IMG/VR virus record: IMGVR_UViG_3300046462_000163
Location: 1 to 37,010 of that record
Direction: 5' to 3' (one strand)
From: a virus
Length of the DNA: 37,010 bases
Shown: piece after piece, positions 1 through 7,685 of the stretch
How positions within the stretch are numbered: the first letter of the stretch is position 1
Layout of the letters: every line of letters begins with the position of its first letter
Position numbers and translations under genes: made by a program
The notes under the pieces: model-generated
Told to the model about the DNA's origin: nothing
What the model saw: the letters and a program-made list of their open reading frames with translations, nothing else
Database searches by the model: none

Positions 1-1
1 C

Positions 2-415
2 TCCGGCGATGCGCAGGTCTACGGCGATGCGCGGGTCTCCGGCGATGCGCGGGTCTCCGGCGATGCGCGGGTCTCCGGCGATGCGCAGGTCTACGGCGAT
101 GCGCGGGTCTCCGGCAATGCGCAGGTCTACGGCGATGCGCAGGTCTACGGCGATGCGTCGATCATCTGGTTCACCAAAGTCGGTAGCGATAACGGGACCT
201 TGACCGTCTTCCGCTCGGCAACCGGCCTGCTTGCCACTCGTGGCTGCTTCATCGGCACTGACGAACAGTTCCTTGATGCCGTCGACCAGAAGCACGGGGC
301 TTCGAAAATTGGTCACGAATACCGACTTTTGATCGAAGTTGCGCGTTCGCGGATCGATGTTTCTAAGCCGGTTCCTGAATCTGCTGCATCGCCAACTAAT
401 TCTAAGGAGATGTGA
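2..415 (+). CDS. Hexapeptide-repeat protein, C-terminal part (continues from window end)
   Basis: This is the 3' part of the gene that starts at 36537 and is cut by the window ends. The frame opens inside V-[YS]-G-[DN]-A-[QR] hexapeptides, the pattern of a left-handed beta-helix, and ends in a unit VYGDAS. A non-repeat C-terminal domain of about 85 residues follows, containing the stretches FTKVGSDNGTLTVF and ATRGCFIGTDEQFLDAV. Proteins with this plan (short N-terminus, hexapeptide helix, conserved TRGCF-type tail) are common in phage early regions, but I know of no established function. The stop TGA (413-415) overlaps the next start (TGATG), so the two genes are probably translationally coupled. 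Joined over the terminal overlap, the whole protein is 254 residues with 20 hexapeptides. Confidence 0.85.
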   Translation, partial: SGDAQVYGDARVSGDARVSGDARVSGDAQVYGDARVSGNAQVYGDAQVYGDASIIWFTKVGSDNGTLTVFRSATGLLATRGCFIGTDEQFLDAVDQKHGASKIGHEYRLLIEVARSRIDVSKPVPESAASPTNSKEM

Positions 416-609
416 TGGCTAACCGATACGAAATCAGAGAAGACGGCACAAACAAGGTTCTGATGTGCGCCGGCGGCAATCTGGCTGCAGATGCGTTCTT
501 CGATCAGCATAGCCGCACCTATATCGAGGTGCGCACCGTACGCAACGCGCGCCAAGACGAGGACTTCAATAATGTTCATGTCATCTACGTAGCTGAGGCT
601 GCAGCATGA
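415..609 (+). CDS. Small hypothetical protein, 64 aa
   Basis: I do not recognise this protein. It starts at ATG 415, which overlaps the stop of the hexapeptide-repeat gene. A good AAGGAG ribosome site at 404-409 supports this start over the GTG three bases upstream. The product begins MANRYEIREDGTNKV and is soluble, mixed alpha/beta, with no membrane segment. Its stop overlaps the next start by four bases (606-609), so it belongs to the tightly packed plus-strand early operon. Confidence 0.75.
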   Translation: MANRYEIREDGTNKVLMCAGGNLAADAFFDQHSRTYIEVRTVRNARQDEDFNNVHVIYVAEAAA

Positions 610-833
610 GCCTCCGCGACTGCCTCCAAGCCTTGGCCGTGGTTCTCGTCCTCGGCGTGGCCCAAGCGGCCTGCACCGATGCCGGCGACTACGCCGCACC
701 GACCAAGGCCGACATCGAGCGCGACATCCAGACCCAGCGCGCGCACCTGTGCGAGGCCGACGGCTGGGCGAAGGACAACAAGATCGCCTTCGAGCGCGCT
801 TGCAAGGGCGAGCTGCTGAGGAAGTCGACATGA
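606..833 (+). CDS. Small exported or membrane-anchored protein, 75 aa
   Basis: The N-terminus MSLRDC is followed by a hydrophobic run (LQALAVVLVLGVAQAAC, residues 8-24) that looks like a signal peptide. The stretch AQAAC could be a signal-peptidase I site or a poor lipobox, since the -3 residue is Gln rather than the usual Leu/Val. The mature part is about 50 residues, charged, with two further Cys that could form a disulfide in the periplasm. It sits between small early genes and overlaps both neighbours by four bases. Exported early proteins in temperate phages sometimes act in exclusion or as morons, but nothing here shows that. The function is unknown. Confidence 0.7.
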   Translation: MSLRDCLQALAVVLVLGVAQAACTDAGDYAAPTKADIERDIQTQRAHLCEADGWAKDNKIAFERACKGELLRKST

Positions 834-1630
834 GAGAGATTACCGTCCGCGCCTCTTCCTGGGGCTCGCTGTTCGACTGCGCACACCGTTGGGAAGGTGA
901 GCACCTGCTCGGCATGAGAAAGCCCAGCGGCCTGCGCGCCCAACTCGGGACAGCCATTCATGCCAGTACCGCTGCGTTTGACTTGGCGCACCTGGCCGGC
1001 GCCGATATCTCGCCTGACGCCGCCGCCGACACTTTCATCGAGACCCTACGCAAGCCACAGAACGACGTGGATTACTCGCAGGACGACCTGACGGTCAAGG
1101 ACGCGGAAAAAATCGGCCTGGTGCTGCACACCAAATACTGCACCGAAATTGCGCCGAACATGAATTACCAGTCGGTAGAAATGCCGCTGGAGCCAATGAT
1201 TATTGACTGCGGCCAGGGAGTCAACGTGCGCCTGACCGGCACGATGGACCGCGCCCGTGTGGTAAAAGCCGTCGACGGCAAAGTCATCAATGACGTCAAG
1301 ACCGGCGCGCGCGTGATTTCCAAGGGCATCGTCAATGTGCAAGGTCGCTCTGCCCAGCTCGGCACCTACCAGCTCATGTCTGAGCATACCGACGGCGAGC
1401 CCACGGTCGGCGCGCAAATCACTGGACTGCAAACCACTGCCGCGGCGCCGGTCGGCGTGAGCCATATTTTCGATGCCAAGAAAATCATGCTCGGCACGGA
1501 AAACGAAAAGGGCTTGATCGAGTACGCCGCGATCATGTTCAAGACCGGCCTGTTTCCTCCCAATCCCCAATCGCAACTTTGCAGCCCCAAGTACTGCGCC
1601 CGCTGGGCTAAGTGCATGTATCACGAATGA
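830..1630 (+). CDS. PD-(D/E)XK nuclease, Cas4/RecB-like, with probable Fe-S cluster
   Basis: This is probably the 5'-3' exonuclease partner of the RecT-like protein encoded next. The 266-residue product (start ATG 830, overlapping the previous stop) shows the family's landmarks: GTAIH (His44), LTGTMD with Asp140, DVK with Asp155 and Lys157, and QLGTYQL (Gln176, Tyr180). Cys17 at the N-terminus, with Cys251, Cys256 and Cys262 at the C-terminus, has the split spacing of the 4Fe-4S cluster in Cas4 and AddB nucleases. Expected role: resecting double-stranded DNA ends to single strands for annealing during phage recombination or replication. A plain PD-(D/E)XK domain is near certain. The Fe-S cluster is inferred from Cys placement. 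Confidence 0.85.
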   Translation: MREITVRASSWGSLFDCAHRWEGEHLLGMRKPSGLRAQLGTAIHASTAAFDLAHLAGADISPDAAADTFIETLRKPQNDVDYSQDDLTVKDAEKIGLVLHTKYCTEIAPNMNYQSVEMPLEPMIIDCGQGVNVRLTGTMDRARVVKAVDGKVINDVKTGARVISKGIVNVQGRSAQLGTYQLMSEHTDGEPTVGAQITGLQTTAAAPVGVSHIFDAKKIMLGTENEKGLIEYAAIMFKTGLFPPNPQSQLCSPKYCARWAKCMYHE

Positions 1631-1652
1631 CCATTTAACCCCGGAGAAGATC

Positions 1653-2654
1653 ATGAACGACGAAACAAAAACAACCGCCATTTCCCATTTAAAGAATCCA
1701 CCACCGCGGGAGGCATCGCTGCCAGCCGTGCGCGCCGGCTTCTTCGATCTGCAAGGGTTCGAGCTGCTGCAACGCGTTTCTAAGGCATTCGCCAGCTCCA
1801 GCCTGGTGCCCAAGCAATACCAGGGCGACGTCGCAAACTGCATGATCGCCCTGAATCTGGCGCGGCGCCTGCAGGCCGACGAGCTGATGGTCATGCAAAA
1901 CCTGTATGTCGTCCACGGTAGCCCAGGATGGTCCAGCAAGTTCCTGATTGCCTCGGTGAATACCTGCGGCCGCTACAGCACCATGCGCTACGAATGGCGC
2001 GGCAAGGCAGGTGCGGAAGATTTCGGTTGCCGTGCCTGGGCTATCGAGCTGAAAACAAACGACCGCCTGGACGGCATTTGGGTGGACTGGAAGATGGTGC
2101 GCGCCGAGGGCTGGGACAGCAAGAACGGCTCCAAGTGGAAGACGATGCCGGACCAGATGTTTATCTACCGTGCGGCCGCATTCTGGCAGCGCGCCTATGC
2201 CCCGGAAATCAGTATGGGCATGAACACCGTAGAGGAACTGATCGACGTCATCGACGTGAGCGCCGACGGCTCTTACACGATTACCACCGAAGAACTGCGT
2301 GCCGGCACCTCGCGCCCTGCCGAAGTCATCGACCAGGATACCGGCGAAGTAGGAAAAAAGAACTCCCCCGATGAAGCCAGCACCGCGTCCGCTGGGCCTG
2401 CGAGTGAAACCAGCTCGCAGGCAGAAACTGCGTCCGACAGCGGCCTGACCTTCGCCAAGGTCGCCGATTCCCTGAACAAGGCCAAAGACCTGGAGGTGTT
2501 GGATGTGGCCGCCGACTTGATCAGTGCAATCGAGGATCCCCAGCAGCAAGACGAGCTGCGCGGTATCTACAAGGATTGCAAAAAGCGCCTGACCAACGCC
2601 GCAAAGCCAGCACGCGGCGCCGCCAAGCCTGACCCAGGCGTCAGCCTGGAATAA
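1653..2654 (+). CDS. RecT-family single-strand annealing protein
   Basis: The gene is 333 codons, starting at ATG 1653 behind a GGAGAAG ribosome site. The N-terminal two thirds look like a RecT-type annealing protein: a helical stretch with NLARRLQADELMVMQNLYVV (residues about 68-87), then SSKFLIASVN and KWKTMPDQMFIYRAAAFWQR before an acidic region. RecT proteins bind single-stranded DNA and anneal complementary strands, usually beside a dedicated exonuclease, as here. The C-terminal third (about 215-333) is Ala/Ser-rich and probably flexible. Membership is judged by eye. A more distant annealing family such as Erf is less likely. Confidence 0.75.
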   Translation: MNDETKTTAISHLKNPPPREASLPAVRAGFFDLQGFELLQRVSKAFASSSLVPKQYQGDVANCMIALNLARRLQADELMVMQNLYVVHGSPGWSSKFLIASVNTCGRYSTMRYEWRGKAGAEDFGCRAWAIELKTNDRLDGIWVDWKMVRAEGWDSKNGSKWKTMPDQMFIYRAAAFWQRAYAPEISMGMNTVEELIDVIDVSADGSYTITTEELRAGTSRPAEVIDQDTGEVGKKNSPDEASTASAGPASETSSQAETASDSGLTFAKVADSLNKAKDLEVLDVAADLISAIEDPQQQDELRGIYKDCKKRLTNAAKPARGAAKPDPGVSLE

Positions 2655-2690
2655 CCAGCACCACCACCTCGACCACTCTTAGGAGCATTC

Positions 2691-3371
2691 ATGTTTCAAC
2701 TCGATAAACAAACCGTCAAGCTGTCCAACTTCAATGCGCGCTCGGAGCTGAACGGCGAGACGCGCAAACCGGCAGCAGATATTTCATGCAGTGCCCAGCT
2801 GCCGAACTCCATCCTCGATAGCTTCGACGCTGCCCTGCGCCAGTTCCTGTATATGCCGCCGGCCAATCCTGACTTGGCTGAGCAAGCCAATCCAGACGCG
2901 GCTACAGCGCTGCGCCTGCCGTTGCTCGGCCTGCCGCTGGACTGGTCGCTGGTGCTGGAAAACCGCAAGCTGACCATCGACTACGGCCTCGGCGACGAGA
3001 AAAGCAATATCGTCCTGGTCGAGTGCAAGGTCCACAAGTTCAAGATCACGCCCCAGAACGGCGGTTCCGTGCTGGTGGCCTGGCAGATCAGCGCCCATCC
3101 TGACGCCGCTACCGCTGGCTGGCTGTATGACCACCAGCAGCAGGAGATCGTGATCAGCATCGAAGACGCGGCACCCCAAGACGATGCCCAGGCGGCCATC
3201 CCCGGCACCAAGTCCAAGAAGCAGAAGAATGCCGAGGCCAAGGAAAAGCTGAACGAACTGTTCGTTAAAGGCGAGCCGGGCGACGCTGGAACACCTGTCG
3301 ACATGACAGAGCCAGGTGCTGCCGCCAGTACCGACGACGAGACGGACGGCATCAGCATCAACATCGAATAA
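2691..3371 (+). CDS. Hypothetical protein in recombination cluster, acidic C-terminus, 226 aa
   Basis: The start ATG 2691 follows a TTAGGAGC ribosome site. Residues 1-165 look folded and beta-rich. Residues 165-226 are a charged tail ending in STDDETDGISINIE. An acidic, flexible tail beside an annealing protein and nucleases recalls SSB-type proteins, whose acidic tips recruit partners, but the folded part shows no OB-fold signature I can defend. It lies between the RecT-like gene and the DnaQ-like exonuclease, so a role in handling single-stranded DNA is an inference from position only. Confidence 0.7.
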   Translation: MFQLDKQTVKLSNFNARSELNGETRKPAADISCSAQLPNSILDSFDAALRQFLYMPPANPDLAEQANPDAATALRLPLLGLPLDWSLVLENRKLTIDYGLGDEKSNIVLVECKVHKFKITPQNGGSVLVAWQISAHPDAATAGWLYDHQQQEIVISIEDAAPQDDAQAAIPGTKSKKQKNAEAKEKLNELFVKGEPGDAGTPVDMTEPGAAASTDDETDGISINIE

Positions 3372-3404
3372 CAAAAACCACAACCAAGCATCAGGAGAAA
3401 AACC

Positions 3405-4025
3405 ATGACATACGAACTCTTTTACGACACCGAAACCACCGGCCTGCCGAATTGGTCCGCTCCATCCGAAGACCCGAGCCAGCCGCGGGTAACCCAGCTG
3501 GCCGCCCAGCTGGTGAATACCGAGACTCAGATCGTCATCGCTTCCATGGATTTCATCATCCGGCCGGACGGCTGGACTATTCCGGAAGAGCTGCAAGAGC
3601 TGACCGGCATCACCATGGAGCTGGCAAACGATGTCGGCGTGTCGATGCGCATGGTCTTGCCCTGCTTCCTGGATCTGTGGATGTCCAGCACCCGCCGCGT
3701 CGGACACAATGAATCATTCGACATGCGCATGCTTCGCATCGAGCTCATGCGCAACAGCGCCTATATGGAAATGGCAGACGAATGGAAGGCTGGCGCCTCT
3801 TTCTGCACCCAATCCAACAGCATCAAGATCGTCAATCTGCCGCCGACTGCGAAGATGGTTGCTGCCAAGCGCACTGGGCCTAAGCCGCCGACCCTGGGCG
3901 AAGCCTACGAGTTTTTCACCGGCGAGAAGCTGGACGGTGCGCACAACGCCATGGTCGACGTGAACGGTTGCAAGGCCGTCTATTTCGGTATCCGCGACTA
4001 CGCGCCGGCATCGCTGGCGCTGTAA
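3405..4025 (+). CDS. DnaQ-like 3'-5' exonuclease (DEDDh)
   Basis: The 206-residue protein carries all metal-binding residues of a DEDDh exonuclease: Asp8 and Glu10 in FYDTETTG, Asp106 in GHNESFDMRM, and His180 and Asp185 in GAHNAMVD. Proteins of this class (epsilon subunit, ExoI, ExoX) remove nucleotides from 3' ends. As a free-standing gene in a recombination cluster, its likely role is trimming single-stranded 3' tails rather than proofreading, since the phage carries no recognisable DNA polymerase. An AGGAG ribosome site precedes ATG 3405. Confidence 0.88.
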   Translation: MTYELFYDTETTGLPNWSAPSEDPSQPRVTQLAAQLVNTETQIVIASMDFIIRPDGWTIPEELQELTGITMELANDVGVSMRMVLPCFLDLWMSSTRRVGHNESFDMRMLRIELMRNSAYMEMADEWKAGASFCTQSNSIKIVNLPPTAKMVAAKRTGPKPPTLGEAYEFFTGEKLDGAHNAMVDVNGCKAVYFGIRDYAPASLAL

Positions 4026-4121
4026 CTCTCAACGCTGGCGCACGCATTAGCGGGCATGCAACGTACTACCGCTGGAGATGAGACTCGCACCAGCCGCCAG
4101 CACCCAATACAAGGAACGATC

Positions 4122-5891
4122 ATGAAACTTTCACGAATCCAGGTTGATAACTTCCTCGGCGCGCATCAGATCGATGTCAAGCTGACGACTCCCGTTACTC
4201 TGTTCGCCGGCCCGAACGGCGCCGCCAAGTCCAGCATCGGCGAAGCCGTGCGCATGGCGATGACCGGCGACGTGGTGCGCGTGAAGTTGAAAAAGGAATA
4301 TTCCCAGCTGGTGACCGACGGCGCTAAAGCCGGCGGCGGCCTGATCACCACCGACAACGAAAGCACCTACGCATTCAACGTGCCAGGCGGTGAAGTCAAG
4401 GCCGACGACGGCCTGCCGACTGGCGACACCGTTGGCGTGGCACTGAACGGCCAGTACTTCACAGCTATGACCGACGACGAGCGCCGCACCTTCCTGTTCA
4501 GGCTGACAGGGATCAAGATCAAAACCGACGACATCAAGGCCAGGATGACTGCGCGCGCCTGCGACCCCGCTAAGATCGAGGCGACCTTGCCGTTGCTGCG
4601 TACTGGTTTTCCCGACGCCTGCGACTTCGCTAAGACCAAGGCGACCGAATCCAAGGGCGCATGGCGCATCACCACCAGCGAGACTTACGGCGCGAAGAAA
4701 GCCGATATATGGAAGGCCGAGAAGCCGGCGCCGATGGCGGCCGATGATCAACCGACAGCGGAAACACTGGCTGCCTTCGATACCGACATCGCCGAATTGA
4801 ATCAGAAAATCGGACAGATCACTGCCGAGAGCAACACCCGCACCGCGAACGCCGGCAAGCGCGCTGCGCTGGCAACCCGCGCCGGCAATGTCGACCGGGT
4901 GCGCGAGAATCTGGGACATGCAAAGGGTGAGCTGGCCGCCTACGAGCCGCAGGTAGTAGCACTGCGCGAGCGCGCCGCCGGCACTATCCGGATCGGCCTT
5001 GTCCATGACATGGCGGCTTTCCTGTTCAGTTTCACGCCTGAAAATGGCGAAGACCGCGTTGCGTCCGACAAGTTGCTGGACCGCTACGAGGAAGAACACG
5101 GCGAGATTTCCGAGGTCGGCACCGTCGACCAGGATGCAAAAAACTCCCTGCCGGAATATGAGCGCGGCCTGGAAGTCATGCAGAACGCTGTCAAAAATCT
5201 GGAGCGTGACCTGGCCAGTGCCATCGCTGCCAAGGCTGAATTCGACGCCCTGGCGCCAGCCGAGAAGGAAGCGCCATTGCCTGACCTGGCGCAGCTGCAA
5301 AACGATCTTGCCCAGCTAAAGACTGACAGCGCCATCACTCAGGGCCAGGTCAATGCCGCGGCGAACTATGACAGCCTAGTCGAAGCATCGAAGAAAAAGA
5401 CCGCTGACGCTGCTAAACATCACGCCGATGTGTTGGCCTGGACCGTAGTGGCCGACGCCCTGGCACCCGATGGCATCCCCGGCGATCTGCTGGTCGAAGC
5501 CCTGGCGCCGGTCAACGAATCGCTGGCAGTGGAAGCCACGATGACGAGCTGGATGCAAGTTTGTATCTCGCCGGATATGCAAATCACCGCCGGCGGCCGC
5601 ACCTATAACCTGCTGTCCGAGTCGGAAAAATGGCGCACCGACGCGATGATCGCCGTCACGGTGGCGCGCCTGTCCGGACTCAAGATCCTGATGCTCGATC
5701 GCGTCGACGTGCTGGACCTGCCGGGCCGCTCGACGTTGCTCAGCTGGCTGAACGCTCTGGTGATCGATGGCGATATCGAAACCGGCCTGCTGTTCGCTAC
5801 CCTCAAGACGCTGCCGGCCAAGATGTACCCGACCATGACAGCGCACTGGATCGAGGGCGGTGCTGTCGTCAAGTTTAAGGAGGCTGCATAA
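4122..5891 (+). CDS. SMC/RecF-like AAA ATPase, 589 aa
   Basis: Start ATG 4122 (after AAGGAA) gives MKLSRIQVDNFLG, the usual opening of RecF/SbcC-type ATPases. An in-frame upstream ATG at 4056 lacks a ribosome site. Walker A is GPNGAAKSS (residues 30-38). A central helical region (about 230-460) could form a short coiled coil, without an obvious Rad50-type CxxC zinc hook. The signature-like LLSESEKWR and Walker B ILMLDRVDVLD (Asp526) lie at the C-terminus. Position 527, normally the catalytic Glu of ABC-type ATPases, is Arg. Expected role: DNA-end processing with the neighbouring nucleases. It overlaps the next gene by one base (TAATG). Confidence 0.82.
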   Translation: MKLSRIQVDNFLGAHQIDVKLTTPVTLFAGPNGAAKSSIGEAVRMAMTGDVVRVKLKKEYSQLVTDGAKAGGGLITTDNESTYAFNVPGGEVKADDGLPTGDTVGVALNGQYFTAMTDDERRTFLFRLTGIKIKTDDIKARMTARACDPAKIEATLPLLRTGFPDACDFAKTKATESKGAWRITTSETYGAKKADIWKAEKPAPMAADDQPTAETLAAFDTDIAELNQKIGQITAESNTRTANAGKRAALATRAGNVDRVRENLGHAKGELAAYEPQVVALRERAAGTIRIGLVHDMAAFLFSFTPENGEDRVASDKLLDRYEEEHGEISEVGTVDQDAKNSLPEYERGLEVMQNAVKNLERDLASAIAAKAEFDALAPAEKEAPLPDLAQLQNDLAQLKTDSAITQGQVNAAANYDSLVEASKKKTADAAKHHADVLAWTVVADALAPDGIPGDLLVEALAPVNESLAVEATMTSWMQVCISPDMQITAGGRTYNLLSESEKWRTDAMIAVTVARLSGLKILMLDRVDVLDLPGRSTLLSWLNALVIDGDIETGLLFATLKTLPAKMYPTMTAHWIEGGAVVKFKEAA

Positions 5892-6331
5892 TGTCGCGCC
5901 AGATTGCATGGAAGCTATCAGCAGCTCAGGCAAAAAAGGTGTTGAACCCGTTGCCAGTGCCTACCGAATGCCCGTATTGCAAGGGCAAGGTTTCCGTGGT
6001 CGACAACAAAACGATCTACGGCCGGCAATATGGCAAGTGGCCGTTCGCTTACAAGTGCGAAAGCACCGAATGCGACAGCTACGTCGGCATCCACCCAAAG
6101 ACAGAAATCCCCCTCGGCACCTTGGCGAATAAGGCCACGCGCTCCGCTCGCAAGATGGCGAAGGCTGTCTTCGCACCGAAGTGGGAAGGCGGCGAGATGA
6201 CCAAGGACGAAGCCTATGCATGGCTGGCCGGCGAGCTGGGCATCGCCGATATAAATCACTGCCATGTCGGCTGGTTCGATATTGCGATGTGCAACCGGGT
6301 GATCGAAGTCTGCACCAGGAGGCCAACATGA
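5891..6331 (+). CDS. Zinc-finger protein (DUF3268-like), 146 aa
   Basis: The N-terminal half holds Cys27-Pro-Tyr-Cys30 and a second pair Cys56 and Cys61 (in CESTECDSYVGIH), a four-Cys zinc ribbon. The C-terminal half is helical, with TKDEAYAWLAGELGI and a final CNRVIEV. Phage proteins with this arrangement are usually listed as zinc-finger-containing proteins of unknown role and often lie next to the SMC-like ATPase, as here. The one-base overlap with the ATPase stop suggests coupled translation and perhaps a physical complex, which is inference. DNA binding is plausible but not shown. Confidence 0.75.
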   Translation: MSRQIAWKLSAAQAKKVLNPLPVPTECPYCKGKVSVVDNKTIYGRQYGKWPFAYKCESTECDSYVGIHPKTEIPLGTLANKATRSARKMAKAVFAPKWEGGEMTKDEAYAWLAGELGIADINHCHVGWFDIAMCNRVIEVCTRRPT

Positions 6332-6519
6332 ACGATCTGACAAAAGAAGATTGGTTAGAGCGTTGCAAGGCTGAACTGATCCGGCTTGGTCCTGATTTTA
6401 CCGATCTCGAAGCATCCGATCTGGCGCAAATTCTATTCGATATCGAAGGCGAGTCATGCATGCCATCAGATACACCAGAAGAAGCGGCCGCCAGCGAATT
6501 AGATGCTTGGGGTGAATAG
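6328..6519 (+). CDS. Small acidic hypothetical protein, 63 aa
   Basis: ATG 6328 follows an AGGAGG ribosome site inside the end of the zinc-finger gene and overlaps its stop by four bases. The product begins MNDLTKEDWLERC, is strongly acidic and mostly helical, and ends SELDAWGE. It has no membrane segment and no known motif. Small acidic early proteins often bind host enzymes or nucleases, but nothing in this sequence points to a target. Confidence 0.65.
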   Translation: MNDLTKEDWLERCKAELIRLGPDFTDLEASDLAQILFDIEGESCMPSDTPEEAAASELDAWGE

Positions 6520-6521
6520 AC

Positions 6522-6614
6522 ATGACCCACCGCCTAACCACCGCCCTGCTCTACGCCACCTGCGCGCTGGCCTTCGCCGACCTTTTAATGCAAGCACTGA
6601 TGGAGAAATTATGA
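6522..6614 (+). CDS. Very small single-pass membrane protein, 30 aa
   Basis: This short frame begins two bases after the previous stop (ATG 6522). It encodes a peptide starting MTHRLTTALLYATC and ending MQALMEKL, with one hydrophobic segment covering most of its length. The stop TGA (6612-6614) overlaps the next start (ATG 6611) in an ATGA junction, the same junction used by the real genes around it. That junction is the main support for the call. Function unknown. Confidence 0.5.
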   Translation: MTHRLTTALLYATCALAFADLLMQALMEKL

Positions 6615-7045
6615 GCATCGATATTGAAGCAGAGCGGAAGCTGTTTGAGCCAGCACTGAAAAAACTATGCGCGCCGCTTTCTACGCCTGATTTGCGGCGT
6701 TGTGCCGATGGCGTCTATGGAAGCACTTGGACGCAAACTAACTTTGATGTTTGGCTGGAGCGCGCCGCACTGGCTGCACCGCAGCAGGAGCCGGTTGCTC
6801 TCCGCTGGCCTGGGCCATATGGTCATTATTTGTATTGCTCCACCCATGATACGGTGCCCACAGAAAGATTGGATGCTGCAGAACAACTTTTCACTGCTGC
6901 ACCTCCAGCAGCTCCGGTGCTGAGTGATGAGGAAATAGAAGAAATCGCTTTGCGCAGTGAATTCTGGGACAAGCATTTCGGATTTGAGAATTTCTATTGG
7001 CTGCCATTCGCCCGCGCCCTACTCGCCAAGGTAGAAAACAAATGA
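6611..7045 (+). CDS. Hypothetical protein, 144 aa
   Basis: ATG 6611 lies behind GGAGAAATT and overlaps the preceding small gene. The protein begins MSIDIEAERKLFEPALKKLC and has an aromatic-rich middle (WPGPYGHYLYC) and a helical end. The arrangement of a short helical head, a low-complexity AAPQQEPVALRW linker and a display-like WPGPYGHY segment is seen in many unannotated beta-proteobacterial phage proteins, but I can give no function. Its stop overlaps the HNH gene start (ATGA). Confidence 0.7.
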   Translation: MSIDIEAERKLFEPALKKLCAPLSTPDLRRCADGVYGSTWTQTNFDVWLERAALAAPQQEPVALRWPGPYGHYLYCSTHDTVPTERLDAAEQLFTAAPPAAPVLSDEEIEEIALRSEFWDKHFGFENFYWLPFARALLAKVENK

Positions 7046-7470
7046 AACCGATTCCCGGATTTGATGGATATTTTGCCGAAAGCGATGGGCGCATTTTTTC
7101 TGGACCGAAATCCCCGATTCATGGAAAAAACCATAGTGGAATGTACTTGACTCAGGGAAGACATACCAAGGGATATATGTGCGTCAAAATTCGGACGAAT
7201 AATATTTCAAAGACCCAATTCGTTCATCGTTTGGTTGCTCTTGCATGGATCCAAAATCCAGAAGGAAAAAAACAGGTGAATCATATTAATGGGGAGAAAT
7301 CGGATAACCGTGTAGAAAATTTGGAGTGGTGCACGGCGCAAGAGAATATCAGGCATGCGATCGAGACTGGCGCGACTAATACTAGGGCGCCCAACAAGCT
7401 TGCGGCAGCAGCAAGGAACGCTATTTTAGCGCGAGAATCCCTTAAAAATATACGGGGCAACAGGCCATGA
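7042..7470 (+). CDS. HNH homing-type endonuclease (NUMOD4 plus HNH)
   Basis: The 142-residue protein opens with MKPIPGFDGYFAESDGRIFS, the NUMOD4 start of many intron-less homing endonucleases. The nuclease part follows: FVHRLVALAWI (His62), QVNHINGEKSDN (Asn80-His81) and VENLEWCTAQEN, the expected HNH order. The gene is visibly richer in A/T than the genes on either side, which fits recent arrival. Yet it meets both neighbours in four-base ATGA overlaps, so it is integrated into the operon. It may cut DNA of related phages that lack it. It could be only a selfish element. Confidence 0.85.
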   Translation: MKPIPGFDGYFAESDGRIFSGPKSPIHGKNHSGMYLTQGRHTKGYMCVKIRTNNISKTQFVHRLVALAWIQNPEGKKQVNHINGEKSDNRVENLEWCTAQENIRHAIETGATNTRAPNKLAAAARNAILARESLKNIRGNRP

Positions 7471-7685
7471 CCACCGGCAGCTACACCAGCGGCCGCGGCT
7501 ACCCGCCGCACCTGACACCAGGCAATCTAAATTGCCACACCTGGCGCGGGCAGGAGCAGATCGGCCGCTCTACAACCTGCCTCATCTGCGGCATCCAGAG
7601 CAACACGCGCAACCGGAACGGCGACGCGCGGTTCATCCGCGCCCATCGGCGCTGCGGGTTGTTTTTGAAGGGGAACAGGCCATGA
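7467..7685 (+). CDS. Small Cys/Arg-rich hypothetical protein, 72 aa
   Basis: The start ATG 7467 overlaps the HNH stop. The protein is basic, with CLICG and two further Cys (in NCHTW and RRCGLF), a possible small zinc site. The final RAHRRCGLFLKGNRP repeats the GNRP ending of the HNH protein. Both genes also end in nearly the same nucleotide stretch (GGCAACAGGCCATGA at 7456-7470 and GGGAACAGGCCATGA at 7671-7685), a possible remnant of duplication or of the HNH insertion. Function unknown. Confidence 0.6.
   Translation: MTTGSYTSGRGYPPHLTPGNLNCHTWRGQEQIGRSTTCLICGIQSNTRNRNGDARFIRAHRRCGLFLKGNRP

Noticed and set aside
4056-4121. Earlier start for the SMC-like ATPase
   Set aside because: The extension lacks a ribosome site, whereas ATG 4122 has AAGGAA and gives the family's normal N-terminus.
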